DNA of 64,000 nucleotides. Origin: Pyrinomonadaceae bacterium. Lineage in GTDB: Bacteria > Acidobacteriota > Blastocatellia > Pyrinomonadales > Pyrinomonadaceae. The notes below the pieces were generated by a model. The model saw only the letters and a program-made list of their open reading frames with translations, searched no databases and was not told the DNA's origin. This document shows, piece after piece, positions 17,313-26,790 of the stretch (position 1 is the first letter of the stretch; each line of letters starts with the position of its first letter). A program made the translations under genes and the position numbers. The stretch is from NCBI GenBank assembly GCA_019694395.1, contig JAIBCC010000026.1:33006-97005 (forward strand). The letters run 5' to 3'.

Positions 17313-18772
17313 ATCAAGCAGTTACCGTCTCCGAATTACGCAAAATTTCCGAACAAACAATGGCTGAAAACGGTTTTCAAACCGAATTTCCGCCTGCTGT
17401 CTTTGAAGAACTCAAATCTTTAGAAAATAAACCGCTTTCAACAGATTCCAATATCATGGATCTACGCAATTTATTGTGGTCTTCGATAGATAATGATTCC
17501 TCAAAAGACCTTGACCAGATCGAGGTTGCCGAAGAATTGCCGAACGGCGACATTCGTCTGCTGATCGGAATTGCGGATGTGGACGAATATGTCAAAAAAG
17601 GCTCGGCGATTGACGATTTTGCTAAAAACCAAACCGTTTCGGTCTATACGGAAACGCGAATTTTACCGATGCTGCCGCACGAAATTTCCGAAGGACTGAC
17701 TTCACTTTTGCCTGATGTTGACAGATTAGCAATTGTAATTGAAATGTTGGTCAAAGAAAATGGTGATGTGCCGGAACACAGCATTTATCAGGCATTGACA
17801 CGGAATTATGCCAAAATGACCTATAGCGAAGTCGGTGAATGGCTGGATGAAAACGGAGCTGAGCCGGACGCAATCGCTAAAATCAAAGGATTACGCGAAC
17901 AGGTTCTGCTGCAGCAAAAAGCGGCGAAGCGGCTTTTGGAGTTTCGCTGTAAAAGAGGATCTCTGGAATTTGAATCGATCGAATCCGTTCCCGTTTTTGA
18001 CGGTGAACAAGCGAAGGATCTGCAAGCCGTTAAGACCAATTCAGCGCGAAAGATCATTGAAAATTTTATGGTGGCGGCAAATGTCGAAATGGCGGAATTT
18101 TTGGACGAAAAGAATCTGGCTTCAATCCGGCGGGTGGTAAAAACTCCGGCTCGTTGGGAGCGAATCCGCGAAATTGCCCAAAAATACGGCGAAAGTTTAC
18201 CGGCTGAACCGGATTCAGGCGCACTTTCCGAATTTTTGAAAATGCGAAAAGCCGCCAATCCTGAACAATTTCCCGATTTGTCTTTATCCATCGTCAAGCT
18301 CATCGGCGCGGGCGAGTATGTAGTGCAAAAACCGCACGAAGAATCGGACGGACATTTCGGTTTGGCGGTGCGCGATTACACGCATTCAACCGCACCAAAT
18401 CGCCGTTACCCCGATTTGATCGTGCAGAGAATGGTTAAATCGGCTTTGAAAGGTGAAAAATCGCCTTACACGGATGACGAATTGACGCAGATCGCTGAAC
18501 AATGCAACGAACGCGAAAGTGCCGCCCGAAAAGTCGAACGCAAAATGCGAAAAGTCATCGCGGCAAGTGTGATGCACCATCGAATCGGTGAAATTTTTGA
18601 AGCAATCGTCACCGGTATTACCGCCAGCGGAACTTTTGCCCGGATTTTGCGTCCGCCCGTTGACGGCAGAATCGTGCGCGGTGAGGAAAATGTTCAGGTC
18701 GGCGAAAAAATCAAAGTCAAATTATTAGCAACTAATATTCACAATGGTTTTATTGATTTTGAAAAGATTTAG
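17309..18772 (+). CDS. RNB-domain exoribonuclease (RNase II/R family)
   Basis: 487 aa. The RNB domain has the family's aspartate cluster in DNDSSKDLDQIEV (about residues 60-72) and 'IADVDEYV', the 'GLTSLLPD' motif, and 'YTHSTAPNRRYPDLIVQRM' near 365-385 as in RNase R/II. The final 60 aa look like an S1-type RNA-binding domain (EAIVTGITASGTFARILRPP). It is shorter than RNase R because the N-terminal cold-shock domains are missing, which fits the short bacterial RNB proteins. It probably degrades single-stranded RNA from the 3' end. Coupled to the lipase gene by a 4-bp overlap. Confidence 0.9.
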   Translation: MNQAVTVSELRKISEQTMAENGFQTEFPPAVFEELKSLENKPLSTDSNIMDLRNLLWSSIDNDSSKDLDQIEVAEELPNGDIRLLIGIADVDEYVKKGSAIDDFAKNQTVSVYTETRILPMLPHEISEGLTSLLPDVDRLAIVIEMLVKENGDVPEHSIYQALTRNYAKMTYSEVGEWLDENGAEPDAIAKIKGLREQVLLQQKAAKRLLEFRCKRGSLEFESIESVPVFDGEQAKDLQAVKTNSARKIIENFMVAANVEMAEFLDEKNLASIRRVVKTPARWERIREIAQKYGESLPAEPDSGALSEFLKMRKAANPEQFPDLSLSIVKLIGAGEYVVQKPHEESDGHFGLAVRDYTHSTAPNRRYPDLIVQRMVKSALKGEKSPYTDDELTQIAEQCNERESAARKVERKMRKVIAASVMHHRIGEIFEAIVTGITASGTFARILRPPVDGRIVRGEENVQVGEKIKVKLLATNIHNGFIDFEKI

Positions 18773-18871
18773 ATAGAATTGTTAAAAGTCGAATGGTCAA
18801 AGGTTGAAAGTCAGATGGATCTTGTTTTGAATCATTGAGAAAAGTTATAAAGAACTTTTGACTTTCGACTT

Positions 18872-20362
18872 TCAGACTTTTAGCGATTTGAACATTCCTT
18901 TCAATCGCTCAACTCCTGCCAAAATTTCAGCCGGAGCAATACCTGTGTAGCCTAAAAGCAAAGCATCAGGCAATTTAACCTTAGTGCAGTAAAACGAAAG
19001 AGGTGGGGCGTAAACTCCCTGCTCTAAAGCTTTTTTCGCAATTTCCGCATCGTTCAAGCCTTTTTTTAACCATGCCACCGCGTGCATTCCTGCGACATCT
19101 TTTTCTATCTTTAAAAAATCTTCTAAATTTTCTTTGACCGCATTTATCAATACTTTTTGGCGTTCGGCGTAAAGATTTCGCATTCGCCGGATGTGCCGTC
19201 CGAAATGTCCTTCACGGATAAAGTCGGTCAGAATAAGTTGTTCGAGCATTGGGGCGTGAAACAAAATGAACGACAACGCATTGGTAAAATCTTCGACCAG
19301 ATCAGGTGGGACAACCAGATAACCTAAACGTAATGAAGGAAATAGCACTTTGCTGAAAGTCCCGATATAGATAACCCGATTATTATTATCAAGCCCTTGC
19401 AGAGTCATCAAAGGTTTGCCTTCATAACGAAATTCGCTGTCGTAATCGTCTTCGACAATCCACGCCGAATTTTTGTTTGCCCACTCTAAAAGCTCCAGAC
19501 GGCGCGGGAGACTCATCACCACCCCGAGCGGAAATTGATGCGAGGGTGTAATGTAAGCCAATCGCGCTTTTTTCGATAATTGCTCGCCTTTTTTGACAAT
19601 TAATCCTTCTGAATCAAGCGGAACGTGAACCAATTTTGCTCCTGCGCCGAGCAAAGCGGCTTTTGCCCCGTTGTATTTCGGGTCTTCAATCCAGGCTTCG
19701 TCGCCTTCGTCCAATAAAACGCGGGCAATCAAATCAAGTCCTTGTTGCGAACCGGCGATGATGATAACTTGACTAGTTTCGCAACGCACCCCGCGCGAAG
19801 CCGTCAGATATTTGGCAATTTCTTCTCTCAGCGGCGGATAACCTTGAGCCTCGCCGTAATCAAGCTGTTTGCGTGGCATTGTTCTGATTTTTCGGGAAGA
19901 AATTCGTGCCCAGATTTCGATAGGGAATTCGTCAATCGCAGAAAAACCCATTTGAAAGGCGCGAGGTGCATTTTTGATTGGCGTGAACCAAAATGAAGTT
20001 TCGCCAAAGACTCGCGCACGTTTGGCGATATGGCGTGAAATCGTTGATTTGGCTGGGTTTTCTGCCCTCTTTGTTTCCAATAGTTCCAGCGGTAAATTTT
20101 CTGCCACAAAAGTTCCGGTTCGTGCTTTGCTGTCCAAAAAACCTTCGGCAATAAGCTGGTCATAAACATCCATTACCGTATTGCGGGCAACTTTCAGATC
20201 TTTGGCTAATAGCCGTGACGAAGGCATTTTGACACCGCTTGGGAGCCGTTTTGACAAAATCGCACGGCGCAATCCTTCATAGATTTGATGGAAAAGGGAA
20301 ATCCCGTTTTTTCGTGAAACCGGCTCATTTAAAAATAATTCCAAGTCAAATTTCTTTTTCAA
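18872..20362 (-). CDS. MocR/PdxR-type regulator (GntR HTH + aminotransferase domain)
   Basis: 496 aa. Residues 20-90 are the GntR winged helix (GISLFHQIYEGLRRAILSKRLPSGVKMPSSRLLAKDL). Residues about 130-496 are a fold-type I aminotransferase domain with PLP lysine K338 in IYIGTFSKVLFPSLRLGY. Start is TTG, supported by AAGGAG 7-8 nt upstream; there is no better ATG. MocR regulators use PLP or amino acids as effectors and often control PLP synthesis, GABA or taurine use. Here the gene is divergent from a PqqD/Cys-rich protein gene, and the shared 101-bp region carries direct repeats of AATCTGGCTCT. Confidence 0.9.
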   Translation of the reverse strand: MKKKFDLELFLNEPVSRKNGISLFHQIYEGLRRAILSKRLPSGVKMPSSRLLAKDLKVARNTVMDVYDQLIAEGFLDSKARTGTFVAENLPLELLETKRAENPAKSTISRHIAKRARVFGETSFWFTPIKNAPRAFQMGFSAIDEFPIEIWARISSRKIRTMPRKQLDYGEAQGYPPLREEIAKYLTASRGVRCETSQVIIIAGSQQGLDLIARVLLDEGDEAWIEDPKYNGAKAALLGAGAKLVHVPLDSEGLIVKKGEQLSKKARLAYITPSHQFPLGVVMSLPRRLELLEWANKNSAWIVEDDYDSEFRYEGKPLMTLQGLDNNNRVIYIGTFSKVLFPSLRLGYLVVPPDLVEDFTNALSFILFHAPMLEQLILTDFIREGHFGRHIRRMRNLYAERQKVLINAVKENLEDFLKIEKDVAGMHAVAWLKKGLNDAEIAKKALEQGVYAPPLSFYCTKVKLPDALLLGYTGIAPAEILAGVERLKGMFKSLKV

Positions 20363-20394
20363 TCTGGCTCTCCTTTATTTTCTAATCTGGCTCT
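20361..20394. promoter_or_regulatory. direct-repeat operator candidate between the mocR-like and pqqD-like genes
   Basis: AATCTGGCTCT occurs at 20361-20371 and again at 20384-20394, 23 bp apart (about two helical turns). The first copy reaches into the TTG start of the mocR-like gene. Direct repeats of this kind are typical MocR operators and suggest autoregulation. Confidence 0.55.
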
Positions 20395-20463
20395 TTTAAT
20401 TAGTCCAAAAAGCTCTAATATCAATACTACAATCTTCGTAAAAAAGAAATAGGAGAAAATTTA

Positions 20464-21105
20464 ATGAACCCCCGCAGCCGTCAGGCGAATATTGTGACTC
20501 AAGAGTTTGAGGATGAAGTAGTCATTTATGATTTAGAGACCAATAAAGCCTTTGTTTTGAATGAAACCTGCGCTTTTGTGTGGCGAAATTGTGATGGAAA
20601 ACAGGAAGTCGCTGAAATTAGCTTGAATTTAGCTCAAAAGCATCGGCAGCCTGTTAATGAAGACATTGTTTGGCTCACGATTGATGAGCTAAAGAAAAAC
20701 AATCTAATTGAAAATTCGGAGAATCTGAAAAGCAGATTTGAAGGATTAAAGCGGCGGGAAATTATAAAAAAGATCGGACTCAGCACGATGATAGTGTTGC
20801 CGATGATTTCAATTATGGTTGCTCCGACATCAGTAGATGCACAAAGTGGAACTGCTTGTATTGCAAACAATAATACTTGCATTTTTAGCAACTACACCCA
20901 ATCAAATTGCTGTCCCGGTTCACGTTGCGATGAAGCCAGTGCACCTCCAATTATCGGTAGTTGTATGAATTGTTTCGGTCCTAACCAATCATTTGGCGGA
21001 ACGGGAGCGAGCATTCCCGCCTGTGATGCGCTTCCTACCAAAAATCTTTGTTGCAATCCAACCGGAACACCGATGATTGGCTCAGGTTTTTGCGGTTGTC
21101 CTTAA
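20464..21105 (+). CDS. PqqD/RRE-domain protein with internal twin-arginine segment and Cys-rich C-terminus (paralogue 1)
   Basis: 213 aa. Residues 1-85 are a PqqD/RiPP-recognition-element fold: 'FEDEVVIYDLETNKAFVLNETCAFVWRNCDG' followed by 'VNEDIVWLTIDELKKNNLI'. Residues 95-127 (LKRREIIKKIG, hydrophobic stretch, PTSVDA-QS) look like a Tat-type export signal placed inside the protein, with an AxA-like cleavage site. The remaining about 85 aa have 12 Cys, beginning C-X6-C-X9-CC-X4-C-X11-C, a spacing like cystine-knot peptides. AGGAG precedes the ATG. It is divergent from a MocR-type gene; no radical-SAM or other modifying enzyme is nearby. Two further paralogues lie at 27982 and 36163, and they have the array-type promoter that this copy lacks. 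Confidence 0.7.
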   Translation: MNPRSRQANIVTQEFEDEVVIYDLETNKAFVLNETCAFVWRNCDGKQEVAEISLNLAQKHRQPVNEDIVWLTIDELKKNNLIENSENLKSRFEGLKRREIIKKIGLSTMIVLPMISIMVAPTSVDAQSGTACIANNNTCIFSNYTQSNCCPGSRCDEASAPPIIGSCMNCFGPNQSFGGTGASIPACDALPTKNLCCNPTGTPMIGSGFCGCP

Positions 21106-21183
21106 CAGAAAACTAAAAGTGATTAACGATATTCACAACGGTTACACTGATTTTTCGGTTGAAAAATAAAATATAGTATTGAT

Positions 21184-21205
21184 AATATAACTGCATCGTT
21201 ATATT
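21184..21205. promoter_or_regulatory. ArsR-family operator (AATATAAC-N6-GTTATATT)
   Basis: A perfect 8-bp inverted repeat with a 6-nt spacer (21184-21191 and 21198-21205) ends at the first ATG of the ArsR-type gene. TTGATA at 21179 with TATTAT at 21202 gives a 17-nt-spaced promoter overlapping the operator. A close match lies at 41809-41830 upstream of the rhodanese gene, suggesting one repressor for both. Confidence 0.75.
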
Positions 21206-21553
21206 ATGATTTCTGTTATGGTAACCAAAAATCTTTCAAACGAAGCGCTCGAACTTATTGCAAACCGTTTCAAAATCTTATCCGAACCGATTCGTCTGCG
21301 TATTTTGCAAACCCTACAGGACGGAGAAAGAAGCGTTACGGAATTGACCGAAGCCGTTGAAACCAGTCAGCCGAATGTGTCTAAACATCTGAAAATTTTG
21401 CAGGATGCCGGAGTTGTTAAACGTAATCAGCAGGGAAATACGGTCTATTATTCAATTGCTGACGAAAGCATTTTTACCTTATGCGAAACCGTTTGCAGCT
21501 CGCTCGAAATGCGTTTGCGAAATCAGGCTGAGATTTTTGCGGTGAATTCGTAA
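21206..21553 (+). CDS. ArsR/SmtB-family repressor
   Basis: 115 aa. Winged-helix repressor: ILSEPIRLRILQTLQDGERSVTELTEAVETSQPNVSKHLKILQDAGVVKR covers the recognition helix, followed by the GNTVYYSIAD wing. The only Cys (CETVCSS in the last helix) leave sensing open to metals or to sulfur species. If the promoter at 21179-21207 is used, the first ATG (21206) would overlap the -10 box, so the second ATG (21218) is the likelier start. The shared operator with the rhodanese/persulfide-dioxygenase locus suggests a sulfide/persulfide-responsive repressor (inference). Confidence 0.85.
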   Translation: MISVMVTKNLSNEALELIANRFKILSEPIRLRILQTLQDGERSVTELTEAVETSQPNVSKHLKILQDAGVVKRNQQGNTVYYSIADESIFTLCETVCSSLEMRLRNQAEIFAVNS

Positions 21554-21678
21554 TTTTTAGCTCGTGATTCGTAAAACTTAATTCGTGAACCGTTAGCAGG
21601 AAGTCTTTTTTCTTAAAAATTACAAATTCCAAATCAACAATCACGAACTACGAATTGTGAATTACAAATTACCAAAAT

Positions 21679-23157
21679 TCAATCAATCATCCTTTTCAAA
21701 CTGTCATAGAAAATCTTCAAAGTTTTTATCCGCGCAAATTTTTTGTCATTGGCTTCGATTAGATGCCATGGGGCAAATTCGGTTCCGGTGCGCTCGATCA
21801 TTTCATTGGCGGCGATTTCATAATCATTCCACCTTTCCCGATTGCGAAAATCTTCGTCCGTAATTTTATAATGTTTATAAGAAGTTTTTTGTCTTAACTC
21901 AAAACGCCGCATTTGCTCGTCTTTATCAATATGAACCCAGAATTTGAGCAGTAAAATACCGTGTTTATTGAGCTGTTCTTCAAAATTAACGATTTCATTA
22001 AAGGCGCGTTTCCATTCCTCTTCTTTGGCAAAACCTTCGACCCGTTCAACCAAAACGCGACCATACCAACTGCGGTCAAAGATCGTTACACGTCCCGCTC
22101 GCGGAAGATGCCGCCAAAATCGCCAGAGATAATGTTGCGCCCGCTCTTCTTCGGTCGGAGCGGCGATTGGAATGATCTGATAATCCCGCGCATCCATTGC
22201 CGGAGTAATTCGCCGGATAATTCCGCCCTTTCCGGCTGCATCCCATCCTTCAAAAACCAGAATTGCCGAAAATCCTTTTGCCTTGGCTTTGCGGTAAAGA
22301 AGATTAAATTTGCCCTGATATTTTTCGAGTTGAGTTTTGTATTTTTCTTCACTCAGAGTTTGTGAAAGATCAAGCGTGTCAAGTAAGGTCAAAGCCTCTT
22401 CCTGAGGTTTAGTTTTCTTAGGTTTCTCAACAGGTTTTGAGTTTTTCTTTTCGGCTACATGTTTGGCAATTGATTCGAGAATGTGCTTGCCAACAGTGAT
22501 ACTGCGGTATCTTTCGTCTTCGCCTTCGACGATTGTCCAGGGAGCCTCGCCGGTGCTGGTAGTTCTTAACGCTCGTTCGGAAATACGGCGGAAAGTATCA
22601 TAAATCTTGAAATGTTTCCAATCTTGTTTGGTTACACGCCAAGCTGTTTTCGGATTTTTACTCAGTAAGTTAAGCCGTTTTTCCTGTGACTTTTTGCTGA
22701 GATGAAACCAGAATTTAATGATTAGTGCACCGTCATCAACTAATTCTTTCTCAAATTTATTAATAGCGATCAGCGACGAATCAAGTTCGGCTTCATCCGT
22801 CCGACCGAAAACACAATCAATAATGGGATGGGTATACCACGAACCAAAGAAAATTCCGATTCGACCTTTAGGCGGCAAAACGCGCCAGAACCGCCATGCT
22901 TCCGGGCGTTCACGTTCTTCGTCCGAAGGTGTGCCGAAAGCGTGTGCTTCCAGATACCGCGGATCCATCCATTCGTGCAAAAGATTAACTGTTTCGCCTT
23001 TTCCTGCGCCGTCAACTCCACCGATCAGAATAATTACGGGGAAAGAGGCGTGTTTCAAATCTTCCTGAACTTCCAAAAGCTGCATTCGCAATTCGGGTTC
23101 CTGCGCTTTATAGTCTTCCTTACTGATTTTGCGACCGAGTTCTGCTGTTTCAAACAT
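21679..23157 (-). CDS. pap: polyphosphate:AMP phosphotransferase (double PPK2 domain)
   Basis: 492 aa. Two PPK2-family domains in series: Walker A GGVDGAGKGE (N-terminal half) and EGWDAAGKGG (C-terminal half), each followed by the FWRVLPPKGRIGIF- / FWRHLPRAGRVTIFDRSWY-type lid motif. Two-domain PPK2 proteins of this length are class II enzymes that make ADP from AMP using polyphosphate. The frame is open 60 bp further upstream, but AGGAGG sits 6 nt before the ATG at 23157 and the protein then begins MFETAELG, as homologues do, so I choose that start. Convergent with the ArsR gene. Confidence 0.9.
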   Translation of the reverse strand: MFETAELGRKISKEDYKAQEPELRMQLLEVQEDLKHASFPVIILIGGVDGAGKGETVNLLHEWMDPRYLEAHAFGTPSDEERERPEAWRFWRVLPPKGRIGIFFGSWYTHPIIDCVFGRTDEAELDSSLIAINKFEKELVDDGALIIKFWFHLSKKSQEKRLNLLSKNPKTAWRVTKQDWKHFKIYDTFRRISERALRTTSTGEAPWTIVEGEDERYRSITVGKHILESIAKHVAEKKNSKPVEKPKKTKPQEEALTLLDTLDLSQTLSEEKYKTQLEKYQGKFNLLYRKAKAKGFSAILVFEGWDAAGKGGIIRRITPAMDARDYQIIPIAAPTEEERAQHYLWRFWRHLPRAGRVTIFDRSWYGRVLVERVEGFAKEEEWKRAFNEIVNFEEQLNKHGILLLKFWVHIDKDEQMRRFELRQKTSYKHYKITDEDFRNRERWNDYEIAANEMIERTGTEFAPWHLIEANDKKFARIKTLKIFYDSLKRMID

Positions 23158-23318
23158 ATAAAACCTCCTGTTTGGATTATCGTTTATCTTTGATTTTATT
23201 ACCGTGAGCCTTGTCACTTTTGACTAAAAAGTAATTAATATTTATTTTTTTATAAAAAAGCCAAGTTGTTATACAATACTCCAACTTAACAACGAAGTTC
23301 GTTTTGTTTGCCCCTAAA

Positions 23319-26300
23319 ATGATAAATAACGGAATTCTTCAGAGAGTTTTCTCCTATGAAAGCAGGCTGCTACTGTTATTCGTCTTTATTTTTTCAATTA
23401 ACTCTCCGGCACAAAACGATCAATCCAAACCAACTCAATCTTCCAATCTCCAAACGCCGAGAATTTTATTCAATCAAATCCCAACCGAGCTCGGACTTTC
23501 GCAAAACGTAATTACTTGCAGCTTACAGGACAAAGCGGGATTTTTGTGGTTTGGCACCAAGGACGGTTTGAATCGTTTTGACGGTTATCAATTCAAGGTT
23601 TATCAGCAAAATCCGAGTGATCCGACTTCAATTTCCGACAGCAGCATCACCACTATTTTTGAAGATACGAAAGGGCGAATGTGGATCGGAACGGAAAACG
23701 GATTAAATCTGTTTGACCGCACACACGAAACTTTTTATCGAATCTTACCTGATCCGAATAATCCAAATAGTTTGAGTCATCACCAAATTCTTTACGTTGC
23801 AGAAGATAAACAAAACGCAATTTGGATTGGAACTACGAGCGGTCTTAATAAATTAGAGTTAAGTAATGGCGAAAACCCTTTGGAAAATGCGCGTTTCACG
23901 ATCTTCAAACGCGATCCCGCCGGTTTAGAAAATGATAAAGTTTATCAAGTCCTGACCGATGAAAGCGGAACTATTTACGCCAAACTCGACTCTGGAAATC
24001 TTTTTACCCTGACTCCTGATACTGAAGGTAAAAACTATGTCATCAAACTTCTTCCGGTTAAAAAAGATGATTACTTGATAAATATTTGTCAGGGGCGAAA
24101 TAACAAACTTTGGCTGGTCGGCAACAAAGGAATATATGGGTTTGACCTGAAAACACAACAAACAGTCTTTTATCCTTTTACTCCGGCTATGCTAAAGCGA
24201 AGCATAACCGTGGTTATGCAAATCATCGAGGATCGAAATGGAAACATTTGGTTTGGCGGATATTGGGGGCTTGCCCGATTTAGTCCCCAAAATCAAAAAA
24301 TCGACTATTTCCCTTCAAATGAAAAAGATAGTAAAGAAAGTTCTTTGGTCGGTTACGGAGTAAATTCGATTTTAGAAGATCGAAGCGGTGCTTTATGGTT
24401 CGGCTCGAACGGCAAAGGAATCTGGCGTTTTGATCGTCAGGCAGAACGATTCGCTCATTTTCAGGAGAAAACCTCAAAATTCTCACTCTGGCGCGGAGAC
24501 AGTGTGCGTGTTTTGTTTGAAACGGACGACGGCACTTTGTTGGTAGGCGGAGCCGGTGGAGGAGTTTCAAAGTTCAACCGTGAGACCGGCGAAACAACAT
24601 TCATCAAATCTGCTTCCAAGGAGATTTCAGATTTTTGGGGAATTATCTACCTTGCTCAGGACAAAGACGGCAGTCTGTGGGCAAACGGAATAAATAATTT
24701 TATTCGATTTAATTTGAAAAACGGAATTGCCGAAAATGTCAAAACCTATCCGGTTGAACCCGATTCGGTCAAACTTCCGCAAAATTTAGTGCAAAAGGTC
24801 TTCAAAGATCGCTTTGGAAATCTATGGTTTGCCAATAACGTCAAACTTTTTCGCTATAATCGTGAAACCGACCGTTTTGAAAATGCTATTGTTTTTGATG
24901 AACGCGAGTGGCAGGAACGTCCGTATGATAACTATGTGGACATTTATGTTGACGAGCAAAATATTTTTTGGATGGGAACGACAGACGGTTTTGTTCGGGT
25001 TAATCCGAACACAGGAGAGGCTAAACATTATCGTAAAAATGCAGAGGACAAAAACAGTTTGAGCCATAATGTCGTCCGCACGGTTGCTCCCGACCCTTTT
25101 GACCCGAATATTCTCTGGCTCGGAACCAAAGGCGGCGGACTCAACCGTTTCGATAAACAAACCGAGACTTTTTCCGCCCTGACCGAAAAAGATGGGTTAC
25201 CGAACAATGTCATTTACGGAATTTTGAGTGATGACGAAGGAAACCTCTGGCTATCAACTAACAATGGCATCAGCCGTTTCAATCCACGCACTAGAGTCTT
25301 CAAAAACTTTGATAAAAAAGACGGTTTGCAGGATAACGAATTTAATTCCTGCGCCTTTTTCAAAAGCAGAAGCGGAGAGCTATTTTTCGGCGGTATCAAC
25401 GGCTTTAACGCTTTTTATCCGGCGGATGTCAAAGATAATCCGAATCCACCGCGTGTAGTTTTGACGGATTTTCAAGTTCTCAATCAGCCTGTTTCGTTCA
25501 AAGAAAAAGATTCGCCGTTAAAACAGGCAATCACCGATACCAAAGAGATTACGCTCAATTACGATCAAAGATTTTTCTCGTTTGAGTTTGCTGCGCTGGA
25601 TTTTACCGAACCGAGCAAGAATCAATATGCGTATCAACTCGAAGGTTTTGACAAAGATTTGGTTGAAGTCGGCACGAGACGCACTGCATTTTATACTAAC
25701 GTCACACCCGGAACTTATCTTTTCCGAGTGATTGCGTCCAACAATGACGGCGTTTGGAATCGGGAAGGCGCAACCATTCAAATCACGATTCTGCCTCCTT
25801 TCTGGCAGACGTGGTGGTTCAGAACTCTGTTGGTGCTGCTCGTCATCGGACTTATTTTCTTAATTATTTACCCGCGAATTTCCAAATTGCGCTACGAAAA
25901 GGAAATTCAGGAAGCGTTTGCCGGACAATTAATTGAGGAACAGGAAAATGACCGCAAACGAATTGCCGCCGAATTGCACGATGGACTCGGACAGAGTTTG
26001 CTGATTATCAAAAACCGTGCATTTTTGGGCGAAAAAGCAACGGAAAAAGAAACCGATCCAGAAAATAAGATCGAATCTGCCCGCGAGCAGTTCGGTGAAA
26101 TATCGGGATCAGCCACCGAAGCACTCGAACAGGTGCGCGAAATCGCTTATTATTTGCGTCCTTCACAGCTTGAACGGCTTGGATTGACCAGTGCGTTAGA
26201 GGAAATGATAGAACGGGTCGCGGATTCTTCGGATATTGAATTTGACGTAAAAATTGCGGATCTGGACGGAGTTTTTTCCAAACAAAACGAGATAAATTTT

Positions 26301-26567
26301 TACCGCATTGTGCAGGAAAGTCTGAACAACATCATCAAACATTCCAAAGCCAAATCGGTCAAAATCAGAATAGTTAATGACGAAAAAAATGTTGAATTGG
26401 TGATTAAAGACGACGGGCAAGGTTTTGCAATTGAAGCGGTTGGCGAAAAAACTCGCAGTTTTGGCTTAAAAGGAATGTCGGAACGGGCGCGGCTGCTCGG
26501 CGGAACTTATTCAATTAAATCATCTGCGAGCCAGGGGACAATTGTGGTTGTAAAAATTGGAAAATAG
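23319..26567 (+). CDS. Reg_prop/Y_Y_Y sensor histidine kinase (copy 1)
   Basis: 1082 aa from ATG at 23319; an in-frame TTG lies 15 bp upstream. It is a membrane sensor: hydrophobic N-terminus, then about 700 aa of beta-propeller Reg_prop repeats (e.g. AGFLWFGTKDGLNRFDGYQF, KGRMWIGTENGLNLFDRTHE, GNLWLSTNNGISRF), a Y_Y_Y domain (YAYQLEGFDKDLVEVG...TPGTYLFRVIASN), a transmembrane helix near 830-851, and a HisKA_3-type kinase with phospho-acceptor H887 in AELHDGLGQSL and N-box QESLNNIIKHS. No receiver or AraC domain, so the NarL-type regulator 223 bp downstream is the probable partner. The periplasmic propeller resembles polysaccharide-sensing hybrid kinases. Close duplicate at 31783. Confidence 0.9.
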   Translation: MINNGILQRVFSYESRLLLLFVFIFSINSPAQNDQSKPTQSSNLQTPRILFNQIPTELGLSQNVITCSLQDKAGFLWFGTKDGLNRFDGYQFKVYQQNPSDPTSISDSSITTIFEDTKGRMWIGTENGLNLFDRTHETFYRILPDPNNPNSLSHHQILYVAEDKQNAIWIGTTSGLNKLELSNGENPLENARFTIFKRDPAGLENDKVYQVLTDESGTIYAKLDSGNLFTLTPDTEGKNYVIKLLPVKKDDYLINICQGRNNKLWLVGNKGIYGFDLKTQQTVFYPFTPAMLKRSITVVMQIIEDRNGNIWFGGYWGLARFSPQNQKIDYFPSNEKDSKESSLVGYGVNSILEDRSGALWFGSNGKGIWRFDRQAERFAHFQEKTSKFSLWRGDSVRVLFETDDGTLLVGGAGGGVSKFNRETGETTFIKSASKEISDFWGIIYLAQDKDGSLWANGINNFIRFNLKNGIAENVKTYPVEPDSVKLPQNLVQKVFKDRFGNLWFANNVKLFRYNRETDRFENAIVFDEREWQERPYDNYVDIYVDEQNIFWMGTTDGFVRVNPNTGEAKHYRKNAEDKNSLSHNVVRTVAPDPFDPNILWLGTKGGGLNRFDKQTETFSALTEKDGLPNNVIYGILSDDEGNLWLSTNNGISRFNPRTRVFKNFDKKDGLQDNEFNSCAFFKSRSGELFFGGINGFNAFYPADVKDNPNPPRVVLTDFQVLNQPVSFKEKDSPLKQAITDTKEITLNYDQRFFSFEFAALDFTEPSKNQYAYQLEGFDKDLVEVGTRRTAFYTNVTPGTYLFRVIASNNDGVWNREGATIQITILPPFWQTWWFRTLLVLLVIGLIFLIIYPRISKLRYEKEIQEAFAGQLIEEQENDRKRIAAELHDGLGQSLLIIKNRAFLGEKATEKETDPENKIESAREQFGEISGSATEALEQVREIAYYLRPSQLERLGLTSALEEMIERVADSSDIEFDVKIADLDGVFSKQNEINFYRIVQESLNNIIKHSKAKSVKIRIVNDEKNVELVIKDDGQGFAIEAVGEKTRSFGLKGMSERARLLGGTYSIKSSASQGTIVVVKIGK

Positions 26568-26629
26568 ATTTTTGATTTTTGAGCTTTGACCTTTTTCTTT
26601 GCAAAATTGCGTTTTTAAAGACAAAGGTT

Positions 26630-26779
26630 GACTGGAACGCAAGCAACTTGCTTGCCCCGCACGAGCGAATCAATGTGCGTTCTTGCAGTTAAAAATTCAA
26701 GTTCTGGAGTAACTACAGTTGAGTGTTCGGACGAACTAAACGCCGTCCGAACTGCAAGCAAGCTGCTTGCGCTCCAGTC
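26630..26779. mobile_element. short inverted-repeat element (MITE/REP-like, 150 bp)
   Basis: Terminal inverted repeats at 26630-26655 and 26754-26779 match at 24 of 26 positions and begin GACTGGARCGCAAGCARCTT. Inside there is a second palindrome, GTTCGGACG...CGTCCGAAC, around 26725-26752. There is no coding sequence. It sits between the kinase gene and its regulator, ending 11 bp before the regulator ATG, so it changes the distance in this operon and may add a hairpin to the leader. Confidence 0.7.
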
Positions 26780-26790
26780 ATTTAAAGAAG

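Noticed and set aside
17821..18303. 160-aa minus-strand ORF
   Set aside because: Fully antisense to the RNB gene, Ser/Arg-rich shadow composition and no ribosome site.
22718..23068. 116-aa plus-strand ORF opposite pap
   Set aside because: Antisense to a conserved two-domain PPK2 enzyme; no family match.
26630..26779. complete insertion sequence
   Set aside because: Only 150 bp and no transposase anywhere in the window; at most a non-autonomous element.
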